Below are positions 47,186 to 57,318 of a stretch of 64,000 nt of DNA, piece after piece. Numbering within the stretch: position 1 is the stretch's first letter; the number at the start of each line of letters is the position of its first letter. The stretch is from Kingdonia uniflora (lineage: Eukaryota; Streptophyta; Magnoliopsida; Ranunculales; Circaeasteraceae), in contig JACGCM010002493.1 in NCBI GenBank assembly GCA_014058105.1, forward strand, positions 186,001 to 250,000, written 5' to 3'. The notes under the pieces were generated by a model. That model made no database searches, was not told the DNA's origin, and saw only the letters and a list, made by a program, of their open reading frames with translations. Position numbers and translations under genes: made by a program.

Positions 47186-47276
47186 AAGTCCTCGTTAGAG
47201 AAGAGGCATTGAGAAGTCCTCGCCAGAGAAGAGGCATTGAGAAGTCCTCGTTAGAGAAGAGGCATTAAGAAGACCT
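47186..47276 (+). repeat. 28-bp tandem repeat inside element D
   Basis: Three near-perfect units of AAGTCCTCGTTAGAGAAGAG... at 47186, 47214 and 47242, and a degenerate fourth start. Confidence 0.85.
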
Positions 47277-48360
47277 CCTTGGAGAGTGAGGCAGATTGGA
47301 GTCCTCCGGAGTGGAGAGACCTTTGGGGACGCCGGAGTGGCGATCACCCTTCCTGCAGCCAAGTTAGGTGCAGATGCCATCTAGCGTTACATGAGTTAGA
47401 TGATGGCCTACTACGAAGTGGTAGAGCAGAAACGCGGCTGCACAGATAGATGTCTCATGGGTTTTAGAAGTTCACACAGGACGCCTTTATGGCGGACCTC
47501 GATGGTTAGCTGGCGGTAGGGAACAGAGTACCCGCGCCTCGTTGAGAGTATGCTACCTTCTAGGAGCTACCCTCCCTCGCCCAAGTGAACAATGAGTTCC
47601 AGTTCAGTTCTATACTGGTAAGGCTAGAGTGCCGCATCTTGATGTTGTACCCCCGATGGTCCGTAAGAAGGGCGGACAAGGTTGGAAGACCTTCGCGGAG
47701 TTGATTGAAGGGCAGTCAGGCAGTTCAGTGTGCGGCAGATGTTCCGTGCAGTTGGGGTGAGTTACCCCTTTGTTTTAGAAGACTTGCTCCTTACCACTCG
47801 CAGATGAAGAGTGAAGTTTGAAGCCGAGATTCACAGAAGATTGAACTCTCGAGCAGCGAAGGCATTGTGCGACTCGGAAGTGAGCGCACTTTTGGACGGG
47901 ATTGGAGATATCCACGTCGGGCTGTCCGGAGGTGACGCCCTTGGTTTGTCGAGAAGAGCGACATTCCACAGTGTCAGGGGAGAAGGCGCTTTGCAGCAGG
48001 ATGCAGCGCATTTCAGAGGGCGCGATGCTAGAGTGCACCGCCCATACTTTTTTCTCAGAAGGTTCGAGACCAAGAGACAATACCCAGAGGAAAAGGCAGA
48101 CTCCAGTCGTATGAAGGTTCGGTCACTACGCACTTCAGTTGGAATGGGCGAAGTTAAGGTTCAGTTCTGAAGACACAGTGGTCAGCATCGAGACTAGCAG
48201 TTGGGCTCAGTATCCGCTAGTACAGAAGAAGATATAGTACTCTGAACTAAGTGCGGGAGAGTTGTTGGTTTCTTGTAGATGCAGAAGATTGAATCCTTGC
48301 AGAGCCGTGTTGGCGATGGTCCTCGACGAGGACGTCGAGATTATTTTAAGTGCGGGAGGG

Positions 48361-49171
48361 TGTGACGACCTACCGAACGCCGGCCAAATTTACCCGAGCG
48401 TTTTGAGTTCTGTCCGAATGTATTTGTTCTCTATATCCTAATATAGCAGCACGCCAAGTTTTGTCGCAATCGGATTCAGTTAAGGGGGCGAAAAGGTCCA
48501 GTACGCTTCGTCTCATGTTTTAACGTTTCCTTTTGGAAGTTGACTATTTACTTAGTAGCTATATTAAGGAGGAACCTTGGTCCGATCCTCCCCATGACTA
48601 AAAGAGCTTTAATGCTTGGTCATCAAGGACCCCGGCTCATGGACTATCTACAAGGGATAGTTATGAGTTCTCCTAGGCCTAGGGTAGGCTAGGGGACATT
48701 GCCTCGCAATGCGGGCCGGTTTTCATTAGAGGGCTTCATATGGCGCCGCTATGCCCCGCGGGCTATCCGAGATGCACCGCCCCTTTCAGATGGACAGTAT
48801 AATTAGTCCAGGCTCGTCGCCCCTTGAGATATGAGTCCCTTAGGTGGAAACCGGCATATTGAGCTACCCTGATCCGCTACCGGACAGGTGTGCTTTCCGT
48901 ATCTCGCGCGCGTCGTGAGAGATTACGTTGTAGGGATTATTGAGGGAACCTTCAGCGTTGTTGCCTATACCGAATACATATTCGATGACCCCTCACGAGT
49001 ATCCAGGATAATCCGGATGTCGCTCTAGCATCCGTGGGTTGTATGCCACTGGCGCGCCGCGCCTGTGAAGAGGGCTGGTACACGCCGACATCGCGTCCGT
49101 GTACGCCGCACGGTCCCTTATTCCGCTGCACTCCGGGCACTGTAGAGTCGGTCCCGGCTTGGGCCGTGTCA
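48361..49171 (+). repeat. 3' LTR of element D
   Basis: 811 bp, near-identical to 44657-45467; differences include AAATTTACC for AAATCCACC, ATAGCAGCAC for ATAGCTCCAC and CGGCTTGGGC for CGGCTAGGGC. Confidence 0.9.
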
Positions 49172-49187
49172 CCTATGCATGTTGTGC

Positions 49188-50748
49188 TAGGGCTGTTCAC
49201 AGGTCGGGTCGGCCCGGGTTTGTCCTGGGCCGGATCTGAACCGGCCTAACCTGGTTATATATTTCTGAACCCGAACCCGTGCCGGACTGGTCCCAAACCC
49301 GAACCGGAACTGAGCCGGACTAAGTCGGGTCGGGTCCTAACCAGGTTGTCAACTATTGTCGTTAACTTGGGAAATGCAGAAAAAGTGTAACCCCGCAAAG
49401 CAGAGAAAATTTTAAAGCTTTAAAGGTTTCATACAAATTGCATAAGTGATGCTCTATCTGATAGGTTTCGTGACCGTTGTGGGCGACCACGTTGGGTCGT
49501 TTCCCGTCTACTACAACTCATTTTCTATTTTACGTTATTTATATTTTAATTAGAATCTTAATTATATTAGGAACTCTTAAGATAGAGGTGAATCTTTGTA
49601 ATTGGAGAGCTATGTGGTATGGGATTTAGAAACTCTTTCTTTATAAAAGAGAGGGCTAGGGTTAGTATTAATGGTGGCGGTGTTAGTAGAGATTTAGTGG
49701 AGAATTACGAGCAATTTATAAGCGATTTATGAGCGATTATTTAAGAGAGATCAATAAAAGATCAAGTTCTTCTATTTATGGTTTATAATTAGCTTCCGCG
49801 TATTTTGATCATATCACTATCACAAAACATAAAAAAAATTCAAACATTTCCTTCATTCTTCGATTGATCTTTTCCCACATTTTCTTGATCTTTTTGCTTT
49901 GTGGGTGAGCATCGTTATTAGCCACAAACATATACACTGCATTCTCAATCTCCACCCAACTATAAGCAGGTTCCTTCTTCACCCCAGACTCTTTCATTAC
50001 CTTTCTCACTCTTGCAGCCTCACTCCATCTGCCAGAAGAGGCATTTAGAATATCTAGATAATTCATAATGAATATAAAGTATAAACTTGATAAATTGCGG
50101 AAGAACAAAAACACACAAATATATAAGCATCTCAGGACTCACATATCTATATATTTCTAGGTTTAACTCAAAGAATTACAAGATATCAGACTAACAACAT
50201 ACAGTAACTCAGTTGAGAAGGAAAACAAATTGTAAACTAGATTTGAGAATTTTCCGTATCTCTGAGCACCCACCCAGCCTAACCACACAATTCAAAAATT
50301 CCCTACCCCGAACAAGACTTGCTCTTCCCTCTAATAGATGCACAATCTAAAGGCCTTAAAACCCAAGAAAGCTTGCCATCATTGATGCCTAAGAATGAAA
50401 TTTTATCAGTCTTCACCGATATGGGTAGGGGGCGGAGCTAGGAAAGGCCGAGGGAAATTAGTAAACCATGGTATGAAATAGAGGAGAGAGATTTGAGGAT
50501 AGAGGGAGGAGAAAGAAAGCAAGGAGGCGCCTGAGGTAAGAAACAGAAGAGAGATTTGTTATATATAGTCGGTTCGGGTTTGGTTGGTTATCCAAGCTTG
50601 AAAACCGAACCCATACCGAATTCAACCGGGTCCTTGAATACAAAACCGAAACGGACCACCCGATTTTTCAGAAAACCGGACTGAATTGGTCGGATCGGTC
50701 GGTCCGGGTCGGTTTCCCGGGTTGGCGGGTTCCCTTGTACAACCCTTA
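49188..50748. mobile_element. hAT-like non-autonomous element containing a PPR fragment
   Basis: Left end TAGGGCTGTTCAC, right end GTACAACCCTTA, which is an imperfect inverted match. Both ends are followed inwards by many GGGTCGGG / CCGAACC subterminal motifs in opposite orientation (49200-49350 and 50565-50735), as is typical for plant hAT miniature elements. The middle carries sequence unlike the ends, including a PPR E-domain fragment. An 8-bp target duplication was not found, and similar CCGGTTCGG-rich sequence continues to about 50925, so the right boundary is uncertain. Confidence 0.5.
49830..50063 (-). pseudogene. PPR E-domain fragment
   Basis: Minus frame reads ASSGRWSEAARVRKVMKESG, then KKEPAYSWVEIENAVYMFV and HPQSKKIKKMWEKINRRMKE. 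This is the C-terminal E motif region of PLS-class PPR proteins (organellar RNA editing factors). There is no PPR repeat upstream and no DYW domain downstream; only about 75 residues are present. It lies between the two CCGAACC-rich ends of a hAT-like element, which suggests transposon capture. Confidence 0.7.
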
Positions 50749-51290
50749 GCTGTACACCTAAACCAGGAAAACCAAACCGGACCGATCCCAACCGACTGGC
50801 TCGGTCCAGTTTTGAGGAGGAACCGGATCGGTTTCGGTTTTATATTTGAAGTCCCGGTTGTTCTCGGATCGGGTTGGATATTAGAGAATCGACCACACCC
50901 GAACCGGGCCGGTTATCTCTTCAACTCCTCTCTACCCTTTTTTTTCTCTCTCTATCATCCAATCTTAAATGTTAAACCCAAGAAAGTCAAGAACATCAAA
51001 AGCGGATTAGATATTTGTCTATCTCACTGGTTTTAGCGGAGATGCATATATCATTTGTGGATTTTGGCCTCGATCAGCTGATCACTCATAATAATAAGAT
51101 AAATTAAAAGGATAAATCCCGAAGCCAACATAACAGCTACAAAGAAACCAAAACACAGATTAAAACACACACACACTCAGTTTGTAAAAGAAACAAGAAA
51201 CCAAACACTGACAGATTAAATAGAGAAAAACTCTCCTAAAAGAAAATGCTCCTAAAACAAAAGGCTTCGGGGATTCTAGGACGAGATTTT

Positions 51291-51446
51291 CTAGAGAATC
51301 TTACAGCAATCTCGACCCTTATCAACCACACCAATGTTTGACCCGGCCTTGGGAGGGCCGGTGGTGGTGGAAGGATTGGTAGTGGTGGTGGATGAAGGAG
51401 GATTGGTGGTGGTTGGCAGGGAGTCCAGCTCCGAAGAATTGAACAT
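51291..51446 (-). CDS. Small protein of unknown family (51 aa), minus-strand copy
   Basis: ATG 51446 to TAG 51291. N-terminal half is rich in T, S, N and P; the C-terminal half, GPPKAGSNIGVVDKGRDCCKIL without its last residues varying, is shared with the opposite-strand copy split at 51787 and 55167. It ends in Cys-Cys-Lys-Ile-Leu. A TATA-like ATATATA lies about 125 bp upstream (near 51575). Sequence similarity continues beyond the stop (51062-51290 against 55212-55430, inverted), consistent with a shared 3' untranslated region and a real transcribed unit. I do not recognise the family. The N-terminus may be wrong because no intron information is available. Confidence 0.4.
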   Translation of the reverse strand: MFNSSELDSLPTTTNPPSSTTTTNPSTTTGPPKAGSNIGVVDKGRDCCKIL

Positions 51447-51605
51447 GCCCGAGGACTTGATAAATGTGGACTATGAAGGGTTGGAGCCAGAGCCGGATAG
51501 TTAAAACTTTTAGACGTGGTTGTTAAGAGTGATTTGAAGTTGTGTTATAGCTTTGAGAGGCTGAAATGAGGAGTATATATAGATCAAAGCCCCAAGCACA
51601 ACAAA

Positions 51606-51744
51606 CATGCTTTGCCACAGTGAGAGGACAACATGACAAATAAGTATATATATCACTCATTTGTTATGATGCCCTCTTAAAGCATCTTTTCAGTGTTCAA
51701 TAACCTTCCTTTCTCATGTTGTCTTCTCACTGTGGCAAAGCATG
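51606..51744. repeat. Near-perfect 30-bp inverted repeat (hairpin)
   Basis: Arms at 51606-51635 (CATGCTTTGCCACAGTGAGA plus 10 more) and 51715-51744 pair over 30 bp with a single G-U in RNA, separated by 79 bp. It lies between the two inverted small-gene copies, and the right arm ends in the ATG of the plus copy. It may be a young microRNA-like hairpin locus or a short inverted-repeat transposon; no target duplication was found. Confidence 0.8.
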
Positions 51745-52339
51745 CCAATCACCACCACTGCCGGCCCTCCCGAGGCTGGGTTAAACATTGGTAATAGGTC
51801 GTGGGTTGTTCCCCACGTCATTATCTTGTTTAGAGGATTATCTCTAATAGCTTAATTTGAGGAAAAAAATAAAGGATTCTCATCCTATATATAGGGATGA
51901 GGAGTTAGGGTTTGAGGTTACTGTGAGTTGGAGAAAGTTTTTAGTGAGATAGATAGATGAATTGTGGAGAGATTAATCTTGAGAATGAATAAGAGTAGAT
52001 TAGTAGTATTACGATATTTGTTTTAGCTTCCGCAAAATATATAAACTATCAATTTGGTATCTAGAGTTACAAGATTCTTGGAATTTTTTTTCCGTAAACA
52101 ATTAACAATAGGAAAATCATCAGGTAGGAAAGTGGTGAAGAAACCAATGCAAGGAGAGTGATTGACGAGTCTAGAGGTCACCAATATCCTAATGGCAAAC
52201 AAAATGGACGCTATAATGGCGTCAATCCTTACCCTCATAACAAAAAACCTTAGTTCCGACGGAGAGAGGAAACCATTAAAACCTAGAGAGTTTTACTACG
52301 GATCGAGCCTAAGGAAGAGGCGTTCCAATATAAGGGTTT

Positions 52340-54760
52340 ATGCGCGATGCGTGCAATGCGGGAATTAATCCGCTAAACCCAACCCCGATACGTGTTGTTG
52401 GAAGAGGAAAGGGTGCGATATTTCCAAACCCAACACGGGAAAATTCTGATTTAGATGAAGAGAGTGAAGAAACCCTAATATCCAACACTTATAACGGATT
52501 GAACGTCGATGTCGAAAGCGAGGATAAATTAGTCGATTCACGTGACGAAGAAGGATTTTTTTGTTCGTCGCAACGGGGTGCGAGAATCAATGAAACAACA
52601 CCGGCGATACGGACAATGGTCGGCAACAATAACCCAAGTCGGGAGAATTCGCGACGGAGAGGAGGCAACCAAAGAATTGAAGGAGGAATTCACGGGCTTA
52701 GTACAGGTCACAATCAAGGTGACGGGTTAGGAAGGGGTGACAGGGTGACGGGTGATGTTGAGACGAATGGCGGGTTAATTCCCCAACATCATATGGGTCG
52801 CATAGATACATCATTAGCTGGAGCGGGCTTCTCCAATCACCCCCCAAGCCCAACAAGGGTTGGCCCAAGCCCTATACCACTTGTGAGCCCGACAAATCCA
52901 CTTCCCATCTCTCCTTCATCTCTGTAACTTGCGAGAGATCACTTCCAAACCCAAATCAGGGCCGCCAGAGATCCGCCAACAACTGCAACCCCGTTAACGT
53001 CGACAACTCCGACAATTTTGCCCACTTCAACGTTTGGTGTACCATTACCGGCTACAACAACAACGCCGACAACAACAACACCGATTGAAGTAACAGGTAA
53101 TTTGGGTTTAACGGTAATAGAGCAACCACCACCATTGTCACATACAGCGGCGAGGCAATCGGCATCGACGACGCCAATGATTCCAACAGAGGCAACAAGA
53201 CCAATGCCGACATGAACTAGGGGAGATACTGTACCCCAAACAACACCGCTTTGCTTTGGGTCGAATTCTCCTCGTCATCTACACATTCCTTTGGCGGCAA
53301 CAACCGGGTTCGTACCACAGAGGGGGTTTGTTCCACATAATCAATAACGACAATCTGGGTTTGGTTTTGTTGGAACGAATAGGGAAGAACACGAATATTG
53401 AGGTGACAGTGGAGATAATAATTGGGGTTTTGTGGATTGAAATATCCCGGTCGTGAGCAACGTGGGCGTGGGCGGGGTGTCCACACTAACAACTATGTTC
53501 CACGTACCCGCAGTGATGGTTTTCACAGTGATTCTGGTATCGGGGCTCGACGTTCTCAGGATACTAATCAGGGAGAACAGATTGCTTCAGCTATCATTTC
53601 TGTAATACGAACCGTTGGGCAAGATGTTAAACAGAATATCCCTGAGTTTGATGGGAAAGTTGATGCAGATGGTTTCATGGAGTGGCTTAATTGAGTTGAT
53701 CGGATATTAACGTACAAGCGATACGAAGATCCCAAATCTGTAATGCTCCTGGAGACAAACCTAACAGAGTATGCACTTAACTGGTGGGACTAGGGCTACA
53801 ACTTTTGTCCGAACTTCCAATTTTTTCCGATTTTAGAACCTTATTTTACAGTTTCGATTTCCGAAAATCTGATTTACGAATTTTTCTAAAAAATTTCATA
53901 TCGGAATCGAATAGCTTTCTACTATTCCAAAATTTCCGATCCGATTTTTCTGAATACCCTCCGAAAAATATTTCGGTTTAATCCGAATATCCCTCTGATC
54001 CGATTTAATCCAAAAAATATTCCGATTTAATCCGAATAACCTCCAATTCAATTTATTCCGAACAATATTCCGATTTAATCCAAAATTTTCAGAATTCCAA
54101 ATTTTCTAAATTTTTCGGATTCGAATCCATTTTTACAGTTCCAAAAAAAATTGGATCGGATCGGAACAGATAAAAAAAATTAGAAAAATTTCGATCACCC
54201 CCATTTCTGATCCGAAAACAGGCCTAAGTGGGACAGTATTCAGAAAATGCGGTGGAATTCAGGTCAAAAATACATTACAAATTGGACTTTTATGCGGAGA
54301 GAGCTCGTTACTCGCTTTGTTCCGCGTTCTTACGAAGAAGACAACTTTTCTCGTTTACAGGGATTGCGACAGAAACTGAAGACTATTGACGAATATGTGA
54401 ATGAATTTTATTTATTTTTCTCTCGGGTAGTTACTGCGGAGACAGAGGCAGAGAAAGTTAGTCGCTTCAAATCTGGGCTTACTAAGAAGATTCAGGATGA
54501 GTTGACCATGGTCAACATTGATTCAGTAGCTGAGGCGGTAGAAATGGCAAAACGCGCAGAGACTAAATTCAAGACAACAATTCCAGCCACGACTTCAATT
54601 CCAATAACTCTTATGCCTACTACGACAGCAGGGACACGTCCTATGGGGAATAGTAGTGGGATCCAGTATTTTTGGATGTGGTAAGACTGGTCACATGAGG
54701 TGTGATTGTCCTAACGCTAAAAAGCACATTGTCCTGCTTACAAAGAAGTTTTGGGATCAT
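52340..54760 (+). pseudogene. gag of the TR-GAG element, interrupted by a MITE
   Basis: N-terminal piece 52340-52927 is low-complexity (G, R, N and P rich). The Gag core follows at 53422-53790 (NIPEFDGKVDADGFMEWLN, one stop, then TNLTEYALNWW), is cut by a hAT MITE at 53791-54226 and continues at 54247 (WTFMRRELVTRFVPRSYEED, LRQKLKTIDEYVNEFYLFF). A CCHC-like knuckle, FGCGKTGHMRCDCPN, lies at about 54670 after a frameshift. This is a typical Retrotrans_gag domain plus zinc finger of plant Ty3/gypsy elements. Confidence 0.8.
53791..54226. mobile_element. hAT-type MITE inside gag
   Basis: Begins TAGGGCTAC and ends CAGGCCTA, a short imperfect inverted terminus. It is flanked by 8-bp duplications GGTGGGAC (53783-53790) and AGTGGGAC (54227-54234), seven of eight matching. 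The interior is AT-rich with repeated TCCGATTTAATCC motifs and no coding. The interrupted Gag frame closes across it. Confidence 0.85.
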
Positions 54761-55592
54761 ATGGCGGACAATAGTACAACAAATGTGGGATGCGGAAGAC
54801 GTAGAGATTGTGATAACAGATCCAGAGGAAGGTTATCCTTCACCCTAAATTTGTGGCCGAATTTTTTGCAGCAGAGGAGAGTTGGTAGGTCGTGGGTCGT
54901 TCCCCACGTCAACACACCCCTTTTATTTGATTTTAGATTTAGTTTTATCTTGTTTAGAGGATTATCTCTAATAGCTTAATATGAGGAAAGAATAAAGGAT
55001 TCTCATCCTTTATATAGGGATGGAGAGTTAGGGTTTGAGGGTACTGTGAGTTGGAGAAAGTTCTTAGTAAGATAGAGAGATGAATTGTACAAAGATTAAT
55101 CTTGAGAATGAATATTAGTAGTATTACGATCTTTGTTTCAGCTTCCACAAAATATAGAAACTATCAATCGGTGCGGTCGATAAGGGTCGAGATTGTTGCA
55201 AGATTTGCTAGAGAATCTCGTCTTGGGATCCCCGAAGCCTTTTGTTTTATGAGCCTTTTCTTATAGGATCTCTCTCCCTATTTAATCTGTATGTGTTTGG
55301 TTTCTTGTTTCTTTTATAAATTGTGTGTGTGTTGGCTTTAATATGTGTTTTGGTTTATTTGTAGCTGTTGTGTTGGCTTCAGGATTTATCCTTTTAATCT
55401 ATCTATCTTATTATTATGAGTTATCAACCGCTTATCTATTTATCAACATTTTTTTTCTATATCTTTTTTTTTCTTTCACCTTTGGACATGAATTGTTACC
55501 TAAATATGTGAAATTCAGGCACCCATTGAGTTTTGAGTAAATTGTAGAGGAACTTAACATATTATTGAATCTCATCTCTCCCTAAAAAAAAT

Positions 55593-55927
55593 CCAACGCC
55601 AAGACCTTCGTAGAAGTATTACAAAATCACAACACTTAAGATTTTATAAGTATTAATTAAACGTCGAAATGCGACCTAACAAGAAAGCCACTTCGATTAA
55701 GCCGATATAAGCAAGCGGGGACATCTCGTCCAGTTCTAACTAGCTTCTAATGATAGGAAGAAATGAAAAGGAAAAAAAATAAAAAATATATGCCAACAGC
55801 TTAAACGCGTTTCTTCTATTTTAATTATAACAAATACGTAAGTCTTGAAGCAATCTCGAATTGCCACGACTTGTAAGAATTTTGTAGGCTTATCTACAGG
55901 CAACGTAGCATGAAGGTCTTGGCGTGG
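55593..55927. mobile_element. Small inverted-repeat (MITE-like) element
   Basis: CCAACGCCAAGACCTTC at the left and GAAGGTCTTGGCGTGG at the right are inverted repeats (about 15 bp) enclosing 300 bp of AT-rich, non-coding sequence. No target duplication was identified. Confidence 0.5.
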
Positions 55928-55983
55928 AATTGACAAAATACATATTTACTTTAGGGCCTTTTGATATTTTTGATAGAGTTAGG

Positions 55984-56502
55984 TGTAACACCCAGACTGA
56001 GCGGGTATTGGAGAGGCGCCTAACACAATAGTGGTGATGGTTGCACCAATGGTTTAGTTGCACATTGCTTAAGATCCTGACAGGTGTATGGTCATTAAGT
56101 TAAGATTCTACTTTACATACCATTGAGGCCTTTTCTTAGGAATGAAAATCCTACATTGCTGGAGATTTGCAGTGGTTAAGTGGGGACAATATCGGTGGGC
56201 ATAGAGTGGGGTCGTGACAAAATGGTATCAGAGCCGAGGACGACTCGATCTTAAAGATGGGGGGACTATAACACCCAAACTGAGCGGGTATTGGAGATGC
56301 ATCTAACCCAATAGCGGCAATGGCTGCACCAATGGTTTAGTCGCACATTGCTTAAGATCCTGCCAGGCGTATGGTCCTTAAGTTAAGATTTTACTCTACA
56401 TACCACCAAAGCCTTTTCTTAGGAATGAAAATCCCACACTGTTGGAGATCCGCAATGGTTAAGTGAGGACAATATCGGTCCGCGTAGAGTGGGGTTGTGA
56501 CG
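55984..56502 (+). mobile_element. TRIM (miniature LTR retrotransposon), structurally complete
   Basis: Two 236-bp LTRs (55984-56219 and 56267-56502) starting TGTAACACC / TATAACACC and ending GTGACA / GTGACG enclose only 47 bp. That interval holds a primer site TGGTATCAGAGCC (56223-56235, initiator tRNA-Met) and a purine tract AAAGATGGGGGGA directly before the second LTR. There is no coding capacity; replication would depend on proteins supplied in trans. The LTRs are clearly diverged, so it is not recent. No target duplication is visible. Confidence 0.88.
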
Positions 56503-56790
56503 TATTCTGCCAATTCCACCCTCGTCCCACATGTCATTTTGAAAAAAGTAGGAGGATAGTTTTGTCATCTAGACAAAATTATTTACCGATTAAAGACTTG
56601 AACATCTACCTTTCAATAAAAAAAGAACCCAGACATTGTCGACTTGTTTTGAAGCTGAGTACTATTAACAATACTCAGAATGAGTGACGAAGGAGTGGAA
56701 AAGAACGACCATAGCATTTGCTTCAAGCAGAATTTTTGAGAGGCCAGTTTGTTTGGCTACTTTCACTATTCTCAATTAGGGGTAGGCTTG

Positions 56791-57279
56791 TGATCCAGGA
56801 GGATCTAGAGTCGTTTTGGAGTCGAAGACCAATTTTATCTCAAGTCGTTCGAACGAGATTTATAGTCATTCGAACGACTCGAACATGCCACTGGAATTTT
56901 AGCCCCGAGCCATATTTCATTCGAACAACCAGATAACTTTTCTAGGGTTTTCAACCAATTGGCGTAAAGTCGTTCGAACGACTCCCTAGTTCGTTCAAAC
57001 GACTCTGGCGATGGTGTTATTTATGAGGCGTGCTTTTGCCTCGAGATGCGTTCGATTTGTAATTTTGAGTTCCTTCTATATAAAAGGAACTTAGGTTATT
57101 TTCTAGGGTATGTTTTTTGGTTAGATCTAAAAAGAGTTCTGAGAGAAGCCTAGGGTTTTTGGAGTGATTCATTGTAATCTACTTCGTTTCTTTTAAGCAA
57201 TTAAGCTTTATTTTGCCCAATTTTGGTGTTCTTCGTGCTTCTCTACTAACTAAAAGCTTCTCAATCGTATTGTGGATTA
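56791..57279 (+). repeat. 5' LTR of element C
   Basis: 489 bp. U3 contains several TCGTTCGAACGA palindromes (from about 56844, 56870 and 56968). A TATA box (CTATATAAAA, about 57096) sits in a short inverted repeat, AGTTCCTT...AAGGAACT. Confidence 0.9.
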
Positions 57280-57318
57280 AGTGGTATCAGTTTTCCAGTT
57301 ACGATCTTCGGGGGTTGA

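Larger units (their letters stand above)
44657..49171 (+). mobile_element. GC-rich, coding-free LTR retrotransposon (element D)
   Basis: Two 811-bp LTRs (44657-45467 and 48361-49171) starting TGTGACGACC and ending CCGTGTCA, differing at about six positions by eye. A tRNA-Met-type primer site TGGTATCAGAGC lies 2 bp after the 5' LTR (45470) and a purine tract AAGTGCGGGAGGG directly before the 3' LTR. The 2.9 kb between has no recognisable gag or pol. Flanks GTTTT and CCTAT do not match, so no target duplication is evident. It is a non-autonomous element that must be mobilised by another element's proteins. Confidence 0.88.
51792..55166 (+). mobile_element. gag-only LTR retrotransposon (TR-GAG type)
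   Basis: LTRs at about 51792-52051 and 54886-55166 share the TAGGTCGTGGG start, a TCTTGTTTAGAGGATTATCT block and the CTATCA end; the 3' copy has about 30 extra bases. The flanking ATTGG (51787-51791) and ATCGG (55167-55171) form a target duplication with one mismatch, supported by the uninterrupted opposite-strand copy of the target. A TGGTATC primer-like site starts at 52055. Only gag with a zinc knuckle lies inside; pol is absent. The LTR start is not TG at this boundary, so the ends may be off by about 3 bp. Confidence 0.75.
51742..55211 (+). pseudogene. Small-protein gene, plus-strand copy, split by a retroelement
   Basis: Inverted relative of the gene at 51291-51446. The 5' part (51742-51791) encodes AGPPEAGLNIG, then a 3.4 kb LTR element interrupts. 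The 3' part (55167-55211) encodes IGAVDKGRDCCKIC and stops. The duplicated ATTGG/ATCGG marks the insertion. Without the element the frame would be open (about 29 codons from the available ATG), so this copy was disrupted by the insertion. Downstream sequence to 55430 matches the 3' flank of the minus copy. Confidence 0.5.

Noticed and set aside
47775..48170. Overlapping ORFs on both strands in element D (about 100-119 codons)
   Set aside because: GC-rich sequence gives long chance frames in several phases at once; none shows Gag or Pol motifs.
49172..49176. Target-site duplication for element D
   Set aside because: CCTAT after the 3' LTR does not match GTTTT before the 5' LTR, also when shifted by a few bases.
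51507..51608. 32-codon minus-strand ORF (MFVVLGALIYIYSS) resembling a signal peptide upstream of the small gene
   Set aside because: It spans the probable TATA box, ends at a stop before the downstream ORF and is not shared with the plus copy.
56844..56860. Heat-shock element reading of the TTCGAA palindromes
   Set aside because: Heat-shock elements need TTC and GAA separated by two bases; here they are adjacent.
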